A DNA stretch of 64,000 nt from Zeugodacus cucurbitae (Eukaryota; Arthropoda; Insecta; Diptera; Tephritidae), in contig NC_071667.1 in assembly GCF_028554725.1 (NCBI RefSeq), positions 51,701,501-51,765,500 on the forward strand, written 5' to 3'. The notes beneath the pieces are model-generated. The model searched no databases and was not told the DNA's origin. It saw nothing but the letters and a program-made list of their open reading frames with translations. Made by a program: the position numbers and the translations under genes. Below are positions 25,310 to 37,199 of the stretch, one piece after another (positions within the stretch are counted from its first letter, which is position 1; each line of letters opens with the position of its first letter).

Positions 25310-25402
25310 ATATCGAGGCCTCAGATATCGAACATGCAGACATCAGTGTATTTATATAAAATGCACGGTTACAGCCGAACCTAGCCCTTTCTTACTTTTT
25401 TA

Positions 25403-27052
25403 ATTGATGTTATGTTCAGATCAATTTATTGTAATAATATTGATTGGCTCAAAATTCAAAACAACCTCTTTTATTCATTATTTTGAAAAGTCTAATTTCA
25501 AAACGATCTAACTAGAGATACATATTTATTTTACTTCAGTGTAGTAACAGTCCCTTAATTTCTCTCCAATTAAAGCCGCAGTGCACAGCTTTAATTTGCA
25601 ATTCTCCAATTTATGAGCTTATGCAAAACTAAACAGTAATAACAATGAAAATAACCACGCTCTCCCACAGCAAGGATCTAATTCAGACTTAAAGTGAGCT
25701 AACTTGACATAACAATTGCTTTAAATGTCATACTTGCGTAAATATTTGGGCAAAATATTAAAATTCGAATCATCAACAAGGGACCGCATTTGCATTTCGA
25801 CAAAAGGAAGGCAAAGAACACAGCACACAGAAAGGAATAGAAAAGCGAAATATGTATAAAATATTGGCACTGAGCGCACAAGTGCCGAGTCCTGTCGCCC
25901 AAATACAAACGCACATGCGCACCAGGCCATTTACACAACATAATTACAGATGCAAGCCATATACTTGCAGAATATTCGCAAAAAAATTATTTTAAAACAA
26001 TTTATTCAAGCCAAGTGTATATGTATGTATGAATGTGTTCCTGTGCGTCTGGCTGGCTCTTTGTCAACTCACTTGTATGCAAATGCTTGAACATTTTTAT
26101 TGCATATGTAAAAGTGCTTTACAAGCCTGCAAATGGGTAAATGTTTGTGCGTGCGTGTATTTATTCAAATTTACGTGTGCAAATAAACAAAGATCGTAAA
26201 CATTATTATGAATGTACATACATCATTTGTTTATTATTTGCTTACATAAGTTTGTATGTATGAGCGGTTGGAAAAGAAGAAGTGAGCATTGTTATTTACA
26301 AGATTTACTCATACACACTTTCATACATTTGCTTGCAAATATTGTCAAGCAAACGACAATGAAAATGTTGAATCTTAAATAATAATAACAATATCGAAAT
26401 GCATTTGAAATTCAAAATGATTTTAAAATGCCTTAACCGACGTATTTATGGTATGCTTGCGTGTGTGTGCGAGAATTCTTCGTAACGCTTGGCTGTCAAT
26501 AGAGAAATATTTTGCTATTCAAGCACAATTTGTATTTACTTACATTGAACAAATAAAGGAAAACTAGCAAAATGAACAATAGAAATATATGTAAATACGT
26601 ATTAATACATATATGCCTGAAGAAAATCCATATGGAATAGAGCAATGTTTCATAATTTACTTGTTTAAATACCGTTCTGCTCAGTAGTAAGAATCGGAAG
26701 GGATTTAGTTCAATTAAATACAGTAGCTTTGTGTTTGCCACATAAGCATAGTTTCATTAGCAACAAAAATGGATCTAAGGTACTATTTCTTTAAATAATA
26801 TCATATTGGAACGCATGTAATAAACTTCACCAGAATATCGGCAGTTGATTTGTTGCATATAAAGGGGTTCGAAAACCCCAAAAGCGTACGAGAACATTAT
26901 GTTGCAAACAGAGTGAGATCCAACTACTATCGACAATATAATTCATTCCAACTTGTATGTGAATTAGAATTATAAATGCAAATTAAAATACATTTGATAA
27001 TTTTAATACTGCATTTATGTAATCCTTCCAATATCGACATTTATTGACATCT
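25403..27052. other. Non-coding stretch, no gene recognised
   Basis: AT-rich, with TATGTATG and GTGCGTGTG runs near 26010-26230 and a perfect hairpin GGGGTTCGAAAACCCC at 26865-26880. No coding frame with a recognisable domain. Confidence 0.55.
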
Positions 27053-27065
27053 AAGGTACTGAGGT

Positions 27066-27917
27066 GCAGAGCTAAATAGAGAAGGTACAATCTTCTATAA
27101 GAGTGTACAGCTACTGGCGTACGCCGATGATGTCGATATCATTGGAAACAACACCCGCGCCGTTAGTTCTGCTGTTTCCAGACTGGATAAGGAAGCGAAG
27201 CGTATGGGTCTGGTGGTGAACGAGGACAAGACGAAATATCTCCTGTCGTCAAACAAACAGTCAGCGCATTCGCGTCTTGGTTCCCATGTCACTGTTGACA
27301 GTCATAACTCTGAAGTTGTAGTTAATTTCGTATACCTGGGAACCAGCATTAACAGCAATAACAATGTCAGCCTCGAAATCCAACGCAGAATCATTCTTGC
27401 CAACAGGTGCTACTATGGACTAAGTAGGCAATTGAAAAGTAAAGTCCTCTCTCGACGAACAAAAACCAAACTCTACAAGTCTCTCATCATTCCCGTCCTA
27501 CTTTACGGTGCAGAAGCGTGGACGATGTTAACATCCGATGAGACGGCACTAGGAGTTTTCGAGAGAAAGGTTTTGCGCAAGATTTATGGTCCCTTAAACA
27601 TTGGTAACGGCGAATACCGCAGACGATGGAACGATGAGCTGTATGTGTTATTCGACGACATAGACATAGTCCAGCGAATAAAAAGACAGCGGCTACGCTG
27701 GCTAGGTCATGTTGTTCGAATGGATGAAAGTGCTCCAGCTCTGAAAGTATTCGATGCAGTACCCGCTGGTGGAAGCCGAGGAAGAGGGAGACCTCCACTC
27801 CGATGGAAGGACCAGGTGGAGAGGGACCTGGCTTCGCTTGGTATAACCAATTGGCGCCAAACTGCCAGAAGTAGGGATACGTGGCGCGCTGTTTTGGACT
27901 CGGCTATAACCGCGTAA
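27066..27917 (+). CDS. RTE-like reverse transcriptase, C-terminal 283 residues, frame intact
   Basis: The frame is open from the insertion boundary to the TAA after DSAITA. It reads LLAYADDVDIIG (YADD near 27118-27129), then KRMGLVVNEDKTKYLL, FVYLGTSI, LYKSLIIPVLLYGAEAWT, RKVLRKIYGPL and RQRLRWLGHVVRM, the C-terminal chain of this endonuclease-RT type. The natural start codon is upstream and lost; the first ATG (27204) is internal. The copy lacks the endonuclease and the RT fingers, so any product would be non-functional, but absence of stops over 280 codons points to recent insertion. It is nearly identical to the copy at 34957-35736. Clade assignment as RTE-like rests on motif style and needs a phylogeny. 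Confidence 0.75.
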   Translation, partial: AELNREGTIFYKSVQLLAYADDVDIIGNNTRAVSSAVSRLDKEAKRMGLVVNEDKTKYLLSSNKQSAHSRLGSHVTVDSHNSEVVVNFVYLGTSINSNNNVSLEIQRRIILANRCYYGLSRQLKSKVLSRRTKTKLYKSLIIPVLLYGAEAWTMLTSDETALGVFERKVLRKIYGPLNIGNGEYRRRWNDELYVLFDDIDIVQRIKRQRLRWLGHVVRMDESAPALKVFDAVPAGGSRGRGRPPLRWKDQVERDLASLGITNWRQTARSRDTWRAVLDSAITA

Positions 27918-27946
27918 GTGGTGTCTGCGCCGTTCAAGAAGAAGAG
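27066..27946 (+). mobile_element. RTE-like non-LTR retrotransposon, 5'-truncated, recent copy
   Basis: Flanked by a 13-bp target-site duplication with one mismatch: AAGGTACTGAGGT at 27053-27065 and AAGGTGCTGAGGT at 27947-27959. The 5' end is cut just before the catalytic RT block. The 3' UTR is very short and ends in an AGAAGAAGAG-type tail, unlike the CATA-type tail of the copies at 12434 and 53618. Confidence 0.85.
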
Positions 27947-27959
27947 AAGGTGCTGAGGT

Positions 27960-30900
27960 AAGGTACGTCCTCATAACGTCTCTGCGTCTCTGAACCCAGA
28001 AGTATATGGGTCAGTTCTGGTTTCAAACACGATTCAGGGTTTTCACAGGAAACTAACCATCAGCTGGACAGATAAGATCACTTTTCAGAAATTAAGTCTA
28101 CCCGATTCGAATGATTGTTATTAAAACATTTTCAAGGCAAAAACGGCATTTTATCCGAAAAGTTCTATTTCAGCGAATTTATATTGATATTTTTCATCTT
28201 AAGAATTTTTCAAACTAAGGCCCTATTAATGTTTTCTTTGATGACTCACTGACTTTTCGCAAAAATACATAGGGATCCCTAAACATATGAGGTCTAGGTC
28301 TAAAAAATCTGTATCCAACTACTATGATCCCGACCAATCGTCTAACCTCTATTTTAAATCCATTCCATGTACCAATGCATAACATATCATAGCTGAGAAG
28401 GACTTTTTTCAATTTCTTCGATGATATCTTAACATTTAGGTTTTGAGCGATATGTGACAATAGATTACAAATGAACACATCTGAGTTCAAGTGGTAGTAC
28501 ACTGAAAAAAGTTATAAAAGTCGTTCAAAATGTGCGAAAGCAGTACCATTCGACGGGCAAAGTTTTAGCCATTATATTTTGGGATTCAGAAGTATTATTT
28601 CCGTCAACTACCTAGAACATGCTAAAACATTCAATAAACAATATTATCGTAGATTACTGCATATAGAATTGAACGGAAATAAAAATTGGGGCTCTAGGCA
28701 GGAATACATTCTAACCAGCCGCAGCGGTCACTTGCCCGAAATAATTTCCAAACCCTTACCTTTATAATAAAGTTAAACTCTTGGCCATAATATTTATTTA
28801 TATGCGTTTAATTTCTTCTTTAAAACCTCATGTCTAGAAAACATCCTTTGCTTTTTATGATATAAGAAGTTCTAAGATGAACTTGAAGAAGCTAACTTTT
28901 GAAAAACCTTTTACCCTTTTTTACTTGAAAAAGAAAAATGAAACTAATTTCTATACAGCACAACATTTAAATTTAAGAAATCATACTCTCTCATAATGAC
29001 GAAATTCAACCTACTTAAGAATACCACACAATGGAGTTTGTGTGATACCATGTAATATATTTGAAAATTTCTTAGACTACTGGAAATTTTAAGATTATAA
29101 AAAAGAGCCAAGTCACAATAACATAAAATTGTAGACATCTGATAAACAGGTGAACTCTTCGTTATTCTTTGGAGCAACCCTTAGAATTCGAAGTAAATAC
29201 TCTTACCAGATTACAGTCGTAGAGCCATAATCACTCACAGCAAATGTTTGGCTGTTATTTTTCTTGTAAAATACTTATACTTAAAATCCAACAAATAAAA
29301 TTCTAAAAGCATATAATAACTAAATGTAATATCGCTTTGACTATAAACTCCTACCGCTCCAGCTGCCTTTCTATAGATAACCACTCCCGCTGATTTTGCT
29401 TAACATGCCCGTTGAACACTTTTCAGGCAATTAAAGTAGCCGCCAATCCCACTCCGCTGTCATGGCAGACAAACTTCGTTGTAAACATTTCAATTTTAAT
29501 GATGGCCGCACTTAATTAGCTCATTTAAAGTTCTATCTTTGTGCGAATATTATTGAATTATTATGCGCATAATTAGCATATTGCTCAACGTATAAATGCA
29601 GCAATGGGGTAGCACCACACCCCATTAACCATCAGCACCATTTAGCTGAATTTTTTGAATACCCACACTAATACTAACTCACTAAGGTAATGGATGGGCC
29701 GGTAGTAATGAGTGATGGTAGCGCTGACCTACTTGACTAAAATATGGCATCGCTCATCAACGCGCCGAGGGCACAGATCACCACGTGCGTTCGACGGAAT
29801 AAGTAAGTTGTTAGAGGCAGTAACCTGTAGAAAATTGATTGAAAATGATGACGTAGTCTTTTTTCTGAAAGTTAGAACATGTTTTGATCAATTTCTACTA
29901 AATAAATTTTATCCTTGGTTTCTACTAGGCTTGAAGATGTTTTTCACCTACCATTAAACTCTAAAGTGACCCCAGATTCCTTCTGAATTTATTTTGATCG
30001 GAAAATCTAGGGGATTATGTCTCAATCAACTATTTCAACTTCGGTTGTAAAACTGGTTCCAAAATTGTAAGAAAATCTCTCAAAAGGAAAGATTTGGTTA
30101 TTGGAGATACTTTCAGTTGAAAACGTTTCGCGCCATATGATAATTTCTTTCAATGTGTTATATAGGATCTTCTATTATTTCACCCTTTAGACCTAATACT
30201 AAAACACAAATAAATTTTCCCTACAAGGCCACAGCTCAACCCCGACTACAGCAACATCTCTAACAACTGCTATTCAACTTATAAGATGCGCTGACTGACA
30301 ACTCAACTCAACTGCTGCTTGCTGGACGTTCACAATTTAATTACTTTCCTGCCTTTATTTGTAATTAATCTGTAAAGAATTTATGAAAGTTTTGTTTACA
30401 AAGTTTCTGCTAATCTTGGCGCACCACCTTCCTTCTCCACCCACTGCTGTTACAAAACTATTTCCTGAGTTAAACTGATACGGCCGAGACCAAAAGTTCA
30501 AATAGAAGTTTGGCGAGCAACACTGTTGCCGTTTCCGTAATCAATTGTTAATAATTAATGAAATATAATCATCGCTCATTTGAGCGCACCCTTGCTTGAT
30601 AGGAAACGCTTGCATAACTTGCGCAAGCAATCAAATTCCAGTAACTTAGGTCAGCTAAAGTTTAATAAAAATTTCTGGCACAAAGTTTGAGTTTATATTA
30701 GATATACTACGAGTATGAAGCCGAAGTTTTAGAAGTTTTCAACAGATTGCGTATTTTATTCGTTTTGGGTGTAGAGATGTACGTATATGGTAGTCTAATG
30801 TGTGTAAGTAATCTGGAGCCAAGCGCAGCTGGACTTTAATTGTCTATGAACGCAGTTGATTGATTGTGTTTAGCTTCATATAGTAAAATACAAAGCAGAT

Positions 30901-31239
30901 TCTGCTCACCTCAGGCTTCATCTCAAGGTACTGTGATATCATTCATTCTATGAAGAATTTTGAAATGTTCATTGTTTTGTTCATATTTTTCGCGGTAAAT
31001 TTTTCACAAAGTCCTTAAAGAACAGTAATAAGAATATTAATGTTTACAATTTACGAAAGAAAAAATCTTTAAACAAGTTAAAAATGGTCTATGTCTTTCA
31101 TGTAAGTGATGAATTTGGAAGAAAAAAAGTAAAGAGCAAGCCTTTTACTCTTTCAACGTCGAGATATTCTTAGATTCGTATTAACCAATTAGGATTATTT
31201 AACTTAAAAGGTCTTTAATCGGTATCTTTTGTGTCACTA
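27960..31239. other. Non-coding stretch, no gene recognised
   Basis: No supported gene. Short frames (for example 28215-28502 minus and 29712-29957 plus) have no domain. No transposon family of this window was recognised here. Confidence 0.5.
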
Positions 31240-31425
31240 GATTAGCTAAAAAACATATCTCAGGAACTACTCGCCGAATTTGGTACATATCATTTTTCTG
31301 ACATTATGATGATAGGGCTTAAAAATGAGCTCAAACGGTTAACAACAACGCCTTCTTTCCTTATACTACAATTTTGAAGGCCATCTAATTTATTCACTTT
31401 TCAATATACATATGTCTTGGCTTCC
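31240..31425 (+). repeat. Repeat family A, short degraded fragment
   Basis: Recognised by CATATCTCAGGAACTACTCG, the 'TGACATTATGATGATAGGG' equivalent of the 'CACCCTGATGACACG' block, and the degraded 'TTCACTTT..AATATACATA' block. It runs into the RTE-like fragment at about 31426. Confidence 0.55.
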
Positions 31426-31806
31426 ACGTCATAATTTTGAAGTTGTAGATTATTTCCTATACCTTGGAACCAGCATCAACAACACCAACAATGTCAGCCT
31501 AGAAATCCAACCCAGAAACACTATAGGTGATACTTTGGACTGAGTAGAAAATTGAAAAGTAAAGTCCTCTCTTGACGAACTAAAACCAGACTCTACAAGT
31601 TGATCGTCATTCCTGTCCTGCTTTATAGTGCAGAAGCGTGAATGATGTCAACATCCGATGAGACGACACTAGGAGTTTTCGAGAGACAAGTTTTTCGGAA
31701 GGTTTATGGTGCTTTGAACATTTGCCCCGCAGACAATGGAACTTTGAGCTGTATGAGTTATACAGCGACATAGTTCAGCGAATGAAAATACAGCGGCTAC
31801 GCGGAT
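31426..31806 (+). mobile_element. RTE-like retrotransposon, old internal fragment
   Basis: Begins in the post-RT region (plus strand TTTTGAAGTTGTAGATTATTTCC, GGAACCAGCATCAAC) and ends abruptly at CAGCGGCTACGCGG, before the end of the coding region. It has lost about 25 bp in the 'CAACGCAGAATC' block and contains stops and frameshifts; for example the expected AEAW region reads GCAGAAGCGTGA, with a stop for Trp. It is clearly older than the copies at 27066 and 34957. Confidence 0.75.
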
Positions 31807-32307
31807 TTTCAAGCATCCGATGAACTTTATACCGTATACGTCGATTAATATCGGGATTAGAGAGTAGCGTCAGCTATCGATAATACGAATTTTAACTGAA
31901 ACCGAAATCAGACTATGTTGAAAATACGTATGTAGCGCCACTTAGCGGGTACAAAATAATTAAAAGGCATGCCAAAAAATTTATTGAAATTTTTTATTAG
32001 ATTGCCCTATGGCAGATATATATATATATAAGCCTTTGTGTATATTTGTGTAAGGAAAATCTTCTATTAAAAATCCGATAGGCGTTTGAGCCATAAACTT
32101 GTAAGTGCAACCAGTGGTTGATAACATCAGGAAAAGCTAGCAGACATTAAAAAAGTCATTAAATTTTTGCATGTATGAGATGAGTTCTTTCTTATAGGAT
32201 CCGAAAGACTGCGCTGTAGTCGCTGTGTAAAATATTCAAGAGTGTGCTTTAGTTTCAGTTACGCCTGATAGATCAGATTATATTCTAAATTTCAATTTAA
32301 ATTTACA
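31807..32307. other. Non-coding stretch, nothing recognised
   Basis: Contains an AT dinucleotide run near 32016-32031. No coding frame or known repeat recognised. Confidence 0.5.
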
Positions 32308-33504
32308 TCTCACTATCTATAATGTAAAAATTAATCGCAAAGTGTGTTGCTAAGCGCATAACTCGAAAACAGCTGAACCGTTTTCGCTAATTATTTTTTT
32401 ACAATATTCCTTGAAGTATAAGGATGGTTCTTACGGAGAGTAAAATTAAAAAATGTCTTGAAAAAGTCTAAAATCCACACTAATGTCTCATACAAACAAT
32501 TTCTAATCTATAGATGTAAAAATGAATTGCTCTGTTCGTGAGTTTCGCAAAAAGTCGAGAACGACTGACGGTGAAACGGTGAAATATTCATGGAAGGCCA
32601 GGAAAAGATTAGAAAGTAATAATAAGAGAATTTTATTCCAGTTGACAACAAAAATACGAGTATGAAAAACGAAAACAAAAAATAATAATATTTTGAAGGT
32701 TGTCATTGTTGCTTTGTTCAAATATTTGTGTCAGTGTTTAACTGTATAAGGTTGTGTCGATAGCCTTAAACAATTTAAATAATCGTCAATAAACAACTAG
32801 CATACCACTGATTTTGCAACAATATAAAATTGCGATTGTAGAAGCAGTTGGAAATGATAGGTGGTAATCCCTCAATGGATTAATAACATTTCCAACATAT
32901 TTCTGTCACTTCATTGACTCGAAGGAGAAGCTTATTCATCATGTTTTTCCTGACATGAAACCACAATATGATAACCATAAATGACTGCTTGAATGACCAA
33001 TTTTGGTGTTAAAAAAACAAGGATCTCTTTGATCTTAATGCGAATTCAAGGAGAGTTGACACAGCTACAAACCAGGATGGCGTAATCAATTATCTCACAG
33101 ACTATTTTAAATTGCTGGACTATCCCCACTCACTTGCAATTAAAAGTAGTGTGAGTTGTCATCATGCTGTGTAACATATATCAACCTCGACTTTGCAATA
33201 GAACAAGACTGGCTGTGAAGAAGGTGATCAATATCGTCGCCAAAGCCAAGATAAAGCCAACTATGAAATTTGGTCATTTGTTACTTTCTTCAATATACGA
33301 TTAAAAAATCAAAGTTTTACAAATTATGATGATTTACGCAGTAATAATAATTAATACAGATCTACAATAATGTCTATCAATCATTTTAAAATTTATCGGC
33401 TATGACGTTTTCGTCTTTATGCGTGAGAATATGTTCTCTGCATTGAACAATTTACTAATTTAATGTATACCTTAGCCACAAAAACGTGTGGCAGGGTCTG
33501 CTAG
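32308..33504 (+). mobile_element. Helitron (degenerate, internally deleted)
   Basis: The 3' end is canonical: a 6-bp stem GCCACA (33475-33480)/TGTGGC (33487-33492), an 8-nt spacer and CTAG (33501-33504) followed by T. A plausible 5' end is TC at 32308 preceded by A, giving the A/T insertion context of Helitrons. A second possible 5' end, TCTATAGATGTAAAAATG, starts at 32507, also after A; the two 5' ends share a TAT..ATGTAAAAAT..AAT pattern, so this could be one Helitron inserted next to or inside another. A helicase remnant near the 3' end links it to an autonomous lineage. Confidence 0.8.
32930..33280 (+). pseudogene. Helitron RepHel protein, C-terminal helicase remnant
   Basis: Plus-strand frames read EKLIHHVFPDMKPQYDNH near 32927-32980. 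After stops and frameshifts there follow QDGVINY and LAIKSSV near 33080-33150, and then MLCNIYQPRLCNRTRLAVKK with VINIVAKAKI up to about 33255. The last block is the very conserved 'LRN-NQP-LCNGTRL-V' motif near the C-terminus of Pif1-type helicases in animal Helitrons. The Rep nuclease and the ATPase motifs are missing. Several stops are present, so it is inactive. Confidence 0.8.
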
Positions 33505-33507
33505 TAA

Positions 33508-33530
33508 TATATATATATATATATATATAC
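33508..33530. repeat. AT microsatellite
   Basis: Perfect AT dinucleotide run directly after the Helitron 3' end, preceded by AGTA. Confidence 0.9.
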
Positions 33531-34556
33531 GGGCACTGAATTTCTTTGGGACCTTTTTGAATTTAATAACTCAATTTAATTGAACAATTTTTAGCAACTC
33601 TTTTTAGCAATAGATTTTCAATAACATTAAGGGCCTCAAACGTGAATTTCCACCCATTAAGATGAACTTCATCCTTTTCAAAATATTTCCGTAAAATAAA
33701 GATATACGCATGTCACTAAAATTAAATGCATGCAAGCACAATTAATTGTAATAAAATTCCTCTTAATTAATTTCATTATATCACAAAGAAATGAGCTGTG
33801 ATGTGTGTGTCGCGCAACTTCGTAGCGCGCTACATGGCGTCACCACCAATTCAACTCGTTCGCTGTGATTTACAGTTTATTAACTTATTTGCTGCAATGA
33901 AACATTTAAGCTTGTCTGTCAAAGACAAGAAGAGAAGAGAAAGAAATTCGAGGAAAAACCGAAAATAAACCAAAAATTATGTGGACTCCTGCTGCACTCG
34001 CTGTCAGATAGCAGAAAATTGAGTAAAATAATATGAGAAAAAACGCTGCTTGCCGAAAAAGCAACAATAACTCAAGTGAACATAAAACTGACTTCCTGTC
34101 GGAACCGGAGTAAATGTTCGCTTCCGCTGGCTCAGACAAATACGTCAACAAATGCGCAGTTACAATATAAACACAGACGTACATATAATTCTATGTGTGC
34201 GTATGTATATTTAGTTTCACTTTTGCACATATCTATAGTTCAACAAATATTCTCTTTCTTTCTCAATCATACCCAGCTGAGCGGTAGTCGTTTTAGCGTT
34301 AAATATTTCAGCTATTTTCCTCTGTTTTGCCCGTCAAAGTTCTTTTTTGCAGCACGATATACATGATGCATGATTTATGAGCGCCGATATGTTAGCTTTT
34401 ACTGTTTGCAGGGAGCTTTCAAAGGAATATTCAGCTTAGCGTTACATACACAGTTTAACAAAGTATTCGGTGTAGTTGGCGACACGGCGTATAAGTAACA
34501 TGAGTAAATAAAAGATAATAAATGCTTTCATTGGTTCAATATTTGTTCTCTAGAAA
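33531..34556. other. Non-coding stretch, no gene recognised
   Basis: Overlapping plus (34076-34366) and minus (33906-34184) frames exist but have no recognisable domain. Nothing else is supported. Confidence 0.5.
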
Positions 34557-35955
34557 CATGTTGCGCAGCTATAAAGAGTTTTTGGTCTCAACGCCTAAAA
34601 TAATATGTCATATATAATATATAAATTTCTTTGAGACCCTAGATATCGTATATAAGGACCTCAATGCCTATGATTAAGCGTTTGTTGAAAATATCGGTAA
34701 ATTTCCGAGAAATTTTAAGGAGACGAAGTGAGAGCCTTTCTTCTACAATTATTTGAACGGGTGCTAAAAATTGATAAAATACTGAACCGATTTTATCAAT
34801 TCAATTCCCTAACTCCCATATACAAATATAAGTATTTCGGAAATTCCGGTTGACTTCATGGCGTATATCGATCAATATTTGAGATAACTTAAAAAAATTA
34901 GTGACCATAGTTTGGTGACGAACATGTAATGATTTTCGCTATTCTAGTGGGACTTAGTTCTGCTTTTTCCAGACTGGATAAGGAAGCGAAGCGTATGGGT
35001 CTGGTGGTGAACGAGGACAAGACGAAATATCTCCTGTCATCAAACAAACAGTCAGCGCATTCGCGTCTTGGCTCCCACGTCACTGTTGACAGTCATAACT
35101 TTGAAGTTGTAGATAATCTCGTATACCTGGGAACCAGTATCGACAATACCAACAATGTCAGCCTCGAAATCCAACGCAGAATCATTCTTGCCAACAGGTG
35201 CTACTATGGACTAAGTAGGCAATTGAAAAGTAAAGTCCTCTCTCGACGAACAAAAACCAAACTCTACAAGTCCCTCATCATTCCCGTCCTACTTTACGGT
35301 GCAGAAGCGTGGACGATGTCAACATCCGATGAGACGGCACTAGGAGTTTTCGAGAGAAAGGTTTTGCGCAAGATTTATGGTCCCTTAAACATTGGTAACG
35401 GCGAATACCGCAGACGATGGAACGATGAGCTGTATGTGTTATTCGACGACATAGAGATAGTCCAGCGAATAAAAAGACAGCGGCTACGCTGGCTAGGTCA
35501 TGTTGTTCGAATGGATGAAAGTGCTCCAGCTCTGAAAGTATTCGATGCAGTACCCGCTGGTAGAAGCAGAGGAAGAGGGAGACCTCCACTCCGATGGAAG
35601 GACCAGGTGGAGAGGGACCTGGCTTCGCTTGGTATAACCAATTGGCGCCAAACTGCCAGAAGGAGGGATACGTGGCGCGCTGTTTTGGACTCGGCTATAA
35701 CCGCGTAAGCGGTGTCTACACCAGACAAGTAGAAGAAGTGGGACTTATGCCAATTATACAAGTCAAGGTACTGTGCGAAAATATGTTCTCACCCATACTT
35801 TACTTTAATAACAAATGTTTATAAAACCGATCCAGACGATCCCTCATATATTTAAGGTTATATTATGATTTCCGTATTTTTTGTCGATTCTAATATCTTA
35901 TGATTAATATTCTAATATTCGACTCCACCCGAACATAGCACTTCCTTAGTTACTT
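34557..35955 (+). repeat. Repeat family A, split by an RTE-like insertion
   Basis: The left part (34557-34956) runs from ACATGTTGCGCAG through CTCCCATATAC to CTATTCTAGTGGGACTTA. The right part (35737-35955) resumes with the duplicated AGTGGGACTTA and ATGCCAATTATACAAGTCAAG, and ends at a degraded hairpin (CTCCACCCGAAC) and CTTCCTTAGTTACTT. The intact family A copies read 'TATTGGACTTTATGCCGAATAT' across this point, which confirms the insertion site. Confidence 0.75.
34957..35736 (+). mobile_element. RTE-like non-LTR retrotransposon, 5'-truncated, recent copy
   Basis: Flanked by a perfect 11-bp target-site duplication AGTGGGACTTA at 34946-34956 and 35737-35747. The frame is open across the element to the TAA at 35708, with KRMGLVVNEDKTKYLL, VYLGTSI, LLYGAEAWT and RLRWLGHVVRM. 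It starts downstream of the YADD block, so it is shorter than the copy at 27066. The ATG at 34929 lies in the flanking repeat and creates an accidental fused frame. The 3' tail is of the AGAAG type. Confidence 0.88.
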
Positions 35956-37199
35956 CCTGGTATTTTCACACGAGCCAACCATTTCGCTATTGTTGCAATA
36001 TCAGTATTGTGAAAGGGTAATGATTGACAGCCATATTGAACTTTGTGCTCAGGCGCTGTCAATCAAACGTTTGTGTCAGAATGAAATAAGTAATAACTTA
36101 CTTTACTTTCACCTCTTTTTTGTGTGGGGCGGCTACCTTTTAACGAATACTCCGGCTCTTTTTTGCACTCGGTCCAGAAAAGTGCGTAGTACTAAACACA
36201 AATTGGTAAGTAAATTGACAGCGTTATGGCCGTTGCAAATCCAGAGCTTACTTTAAACAAAGAAAGTGTGAATAAGAACTAATTTCGGTAGAACAAAGGT
36301 AAATGCGTAATTATAAGGAGAACATGTTTTTAAGTACGTGAAAGGATTTGCGCAAATCATTTACAAAATCAGTATTCAATTCCAATATTTTTTACATAGG
36401 GGACGAAAGGCTGAAACAATGATCGAAGAAATTAACGGTATTTCATAAAGACCAACGGAGGTTGACGTAATAAAGGGACAACTACAAATGAAAATAAATT
36501 GGTATTGGTGATCATTAAATGGTATCTGTATCTGAACTTCAGCGAGTGTTTCTCTTCTCGAAATCATATGCGGTAAGCCGCTGATGTCAACTTAGAATTA
36601 TGACAACCGATTTTGAAAACACGTCTAAGGTTTTGAGTGACAATGAAAAATATTTCTTGAATTTTTAAGCAATGCTGTAAAATAAGAATATAATAAAAAT
36701 AAAAAATATCAGGTCTATGGGTAATACTACGATAAGAAGTTTACCGTTTCCTCTATGCACTTGATGGAGGAAACGTTTAAACAGAAAATTTGAAACCTCT
36801 GTATTATTCCTTTTTATTTACCTTTCCACGTAATGCCAAGTCACTTTATACATATTTTATTACTTTTTCGACGACCTGGGTAAACACATCGGCCAGGGGA
36901 GAGACTTAAAGTTTATGGTTGATAATTAATTTACCAAAAGTAAAAACTAAATTTAAAATAGTATTACAAATTAAAAGTGCCATTTTTCTTTACGAACAAG
37001 CCATAAAATTAAAATAGCAAATAAATTAAAGTCACTCTCTAGTATAAATAAGCGAAACAAATATTAAATATAAAATCTTAAGATCTTTCAAAAACATTTC
37101 TGACTTTTTAAAGACGTAATATATCCTCCGCCATTTCAAAAGAAGATTTGGCATGGGGACAGTCTGACAATACTGACCTTCTGTATGTGTATATTAATA
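35956..37199. other. Non-coding stretch, no gene recognised
   Basis: Open frames at 35990-36256 and 36376-36567 have no recognisable domain. No repeat family recognised. Confidence 0.5.

Larger units (their letters stand above)
23553..25402 (+). repeat. Repeat family A, degraded, split by an R1-clade retrotransposon
   Basis: The left part (23553-23988) has GAAATCCGGATGTCCGTCTGTC, GGGCGAAATC and ACCACGCCCATTTCC. The right part (25310-25402) resumes with CAGATATCGAACATGCAG and ends with a degraded hairpin (GGTTACAGCCGAACC) and CTTTCTTACTTTT. The two halves join at the duplicated target site of the retrotransposon that interrupts them. Confidence 0.7.

Noticed and set aside
26865..26880. GGGGTTCGAAAACCCC as part of a tRNA T-arm
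   Set aside because: No acceptor stem, D-arm or anticodon arm can be placed around it; it is only a short hairpin.
27487..27974. Minus-strand frames of 76-103 codons inside the RTE-like copy
   Set aside because: They are antisense shadows of the RT frame; the same antisense frames recur in the copies at 35278-35761 and 53671-54049 because the DNA is homologous.
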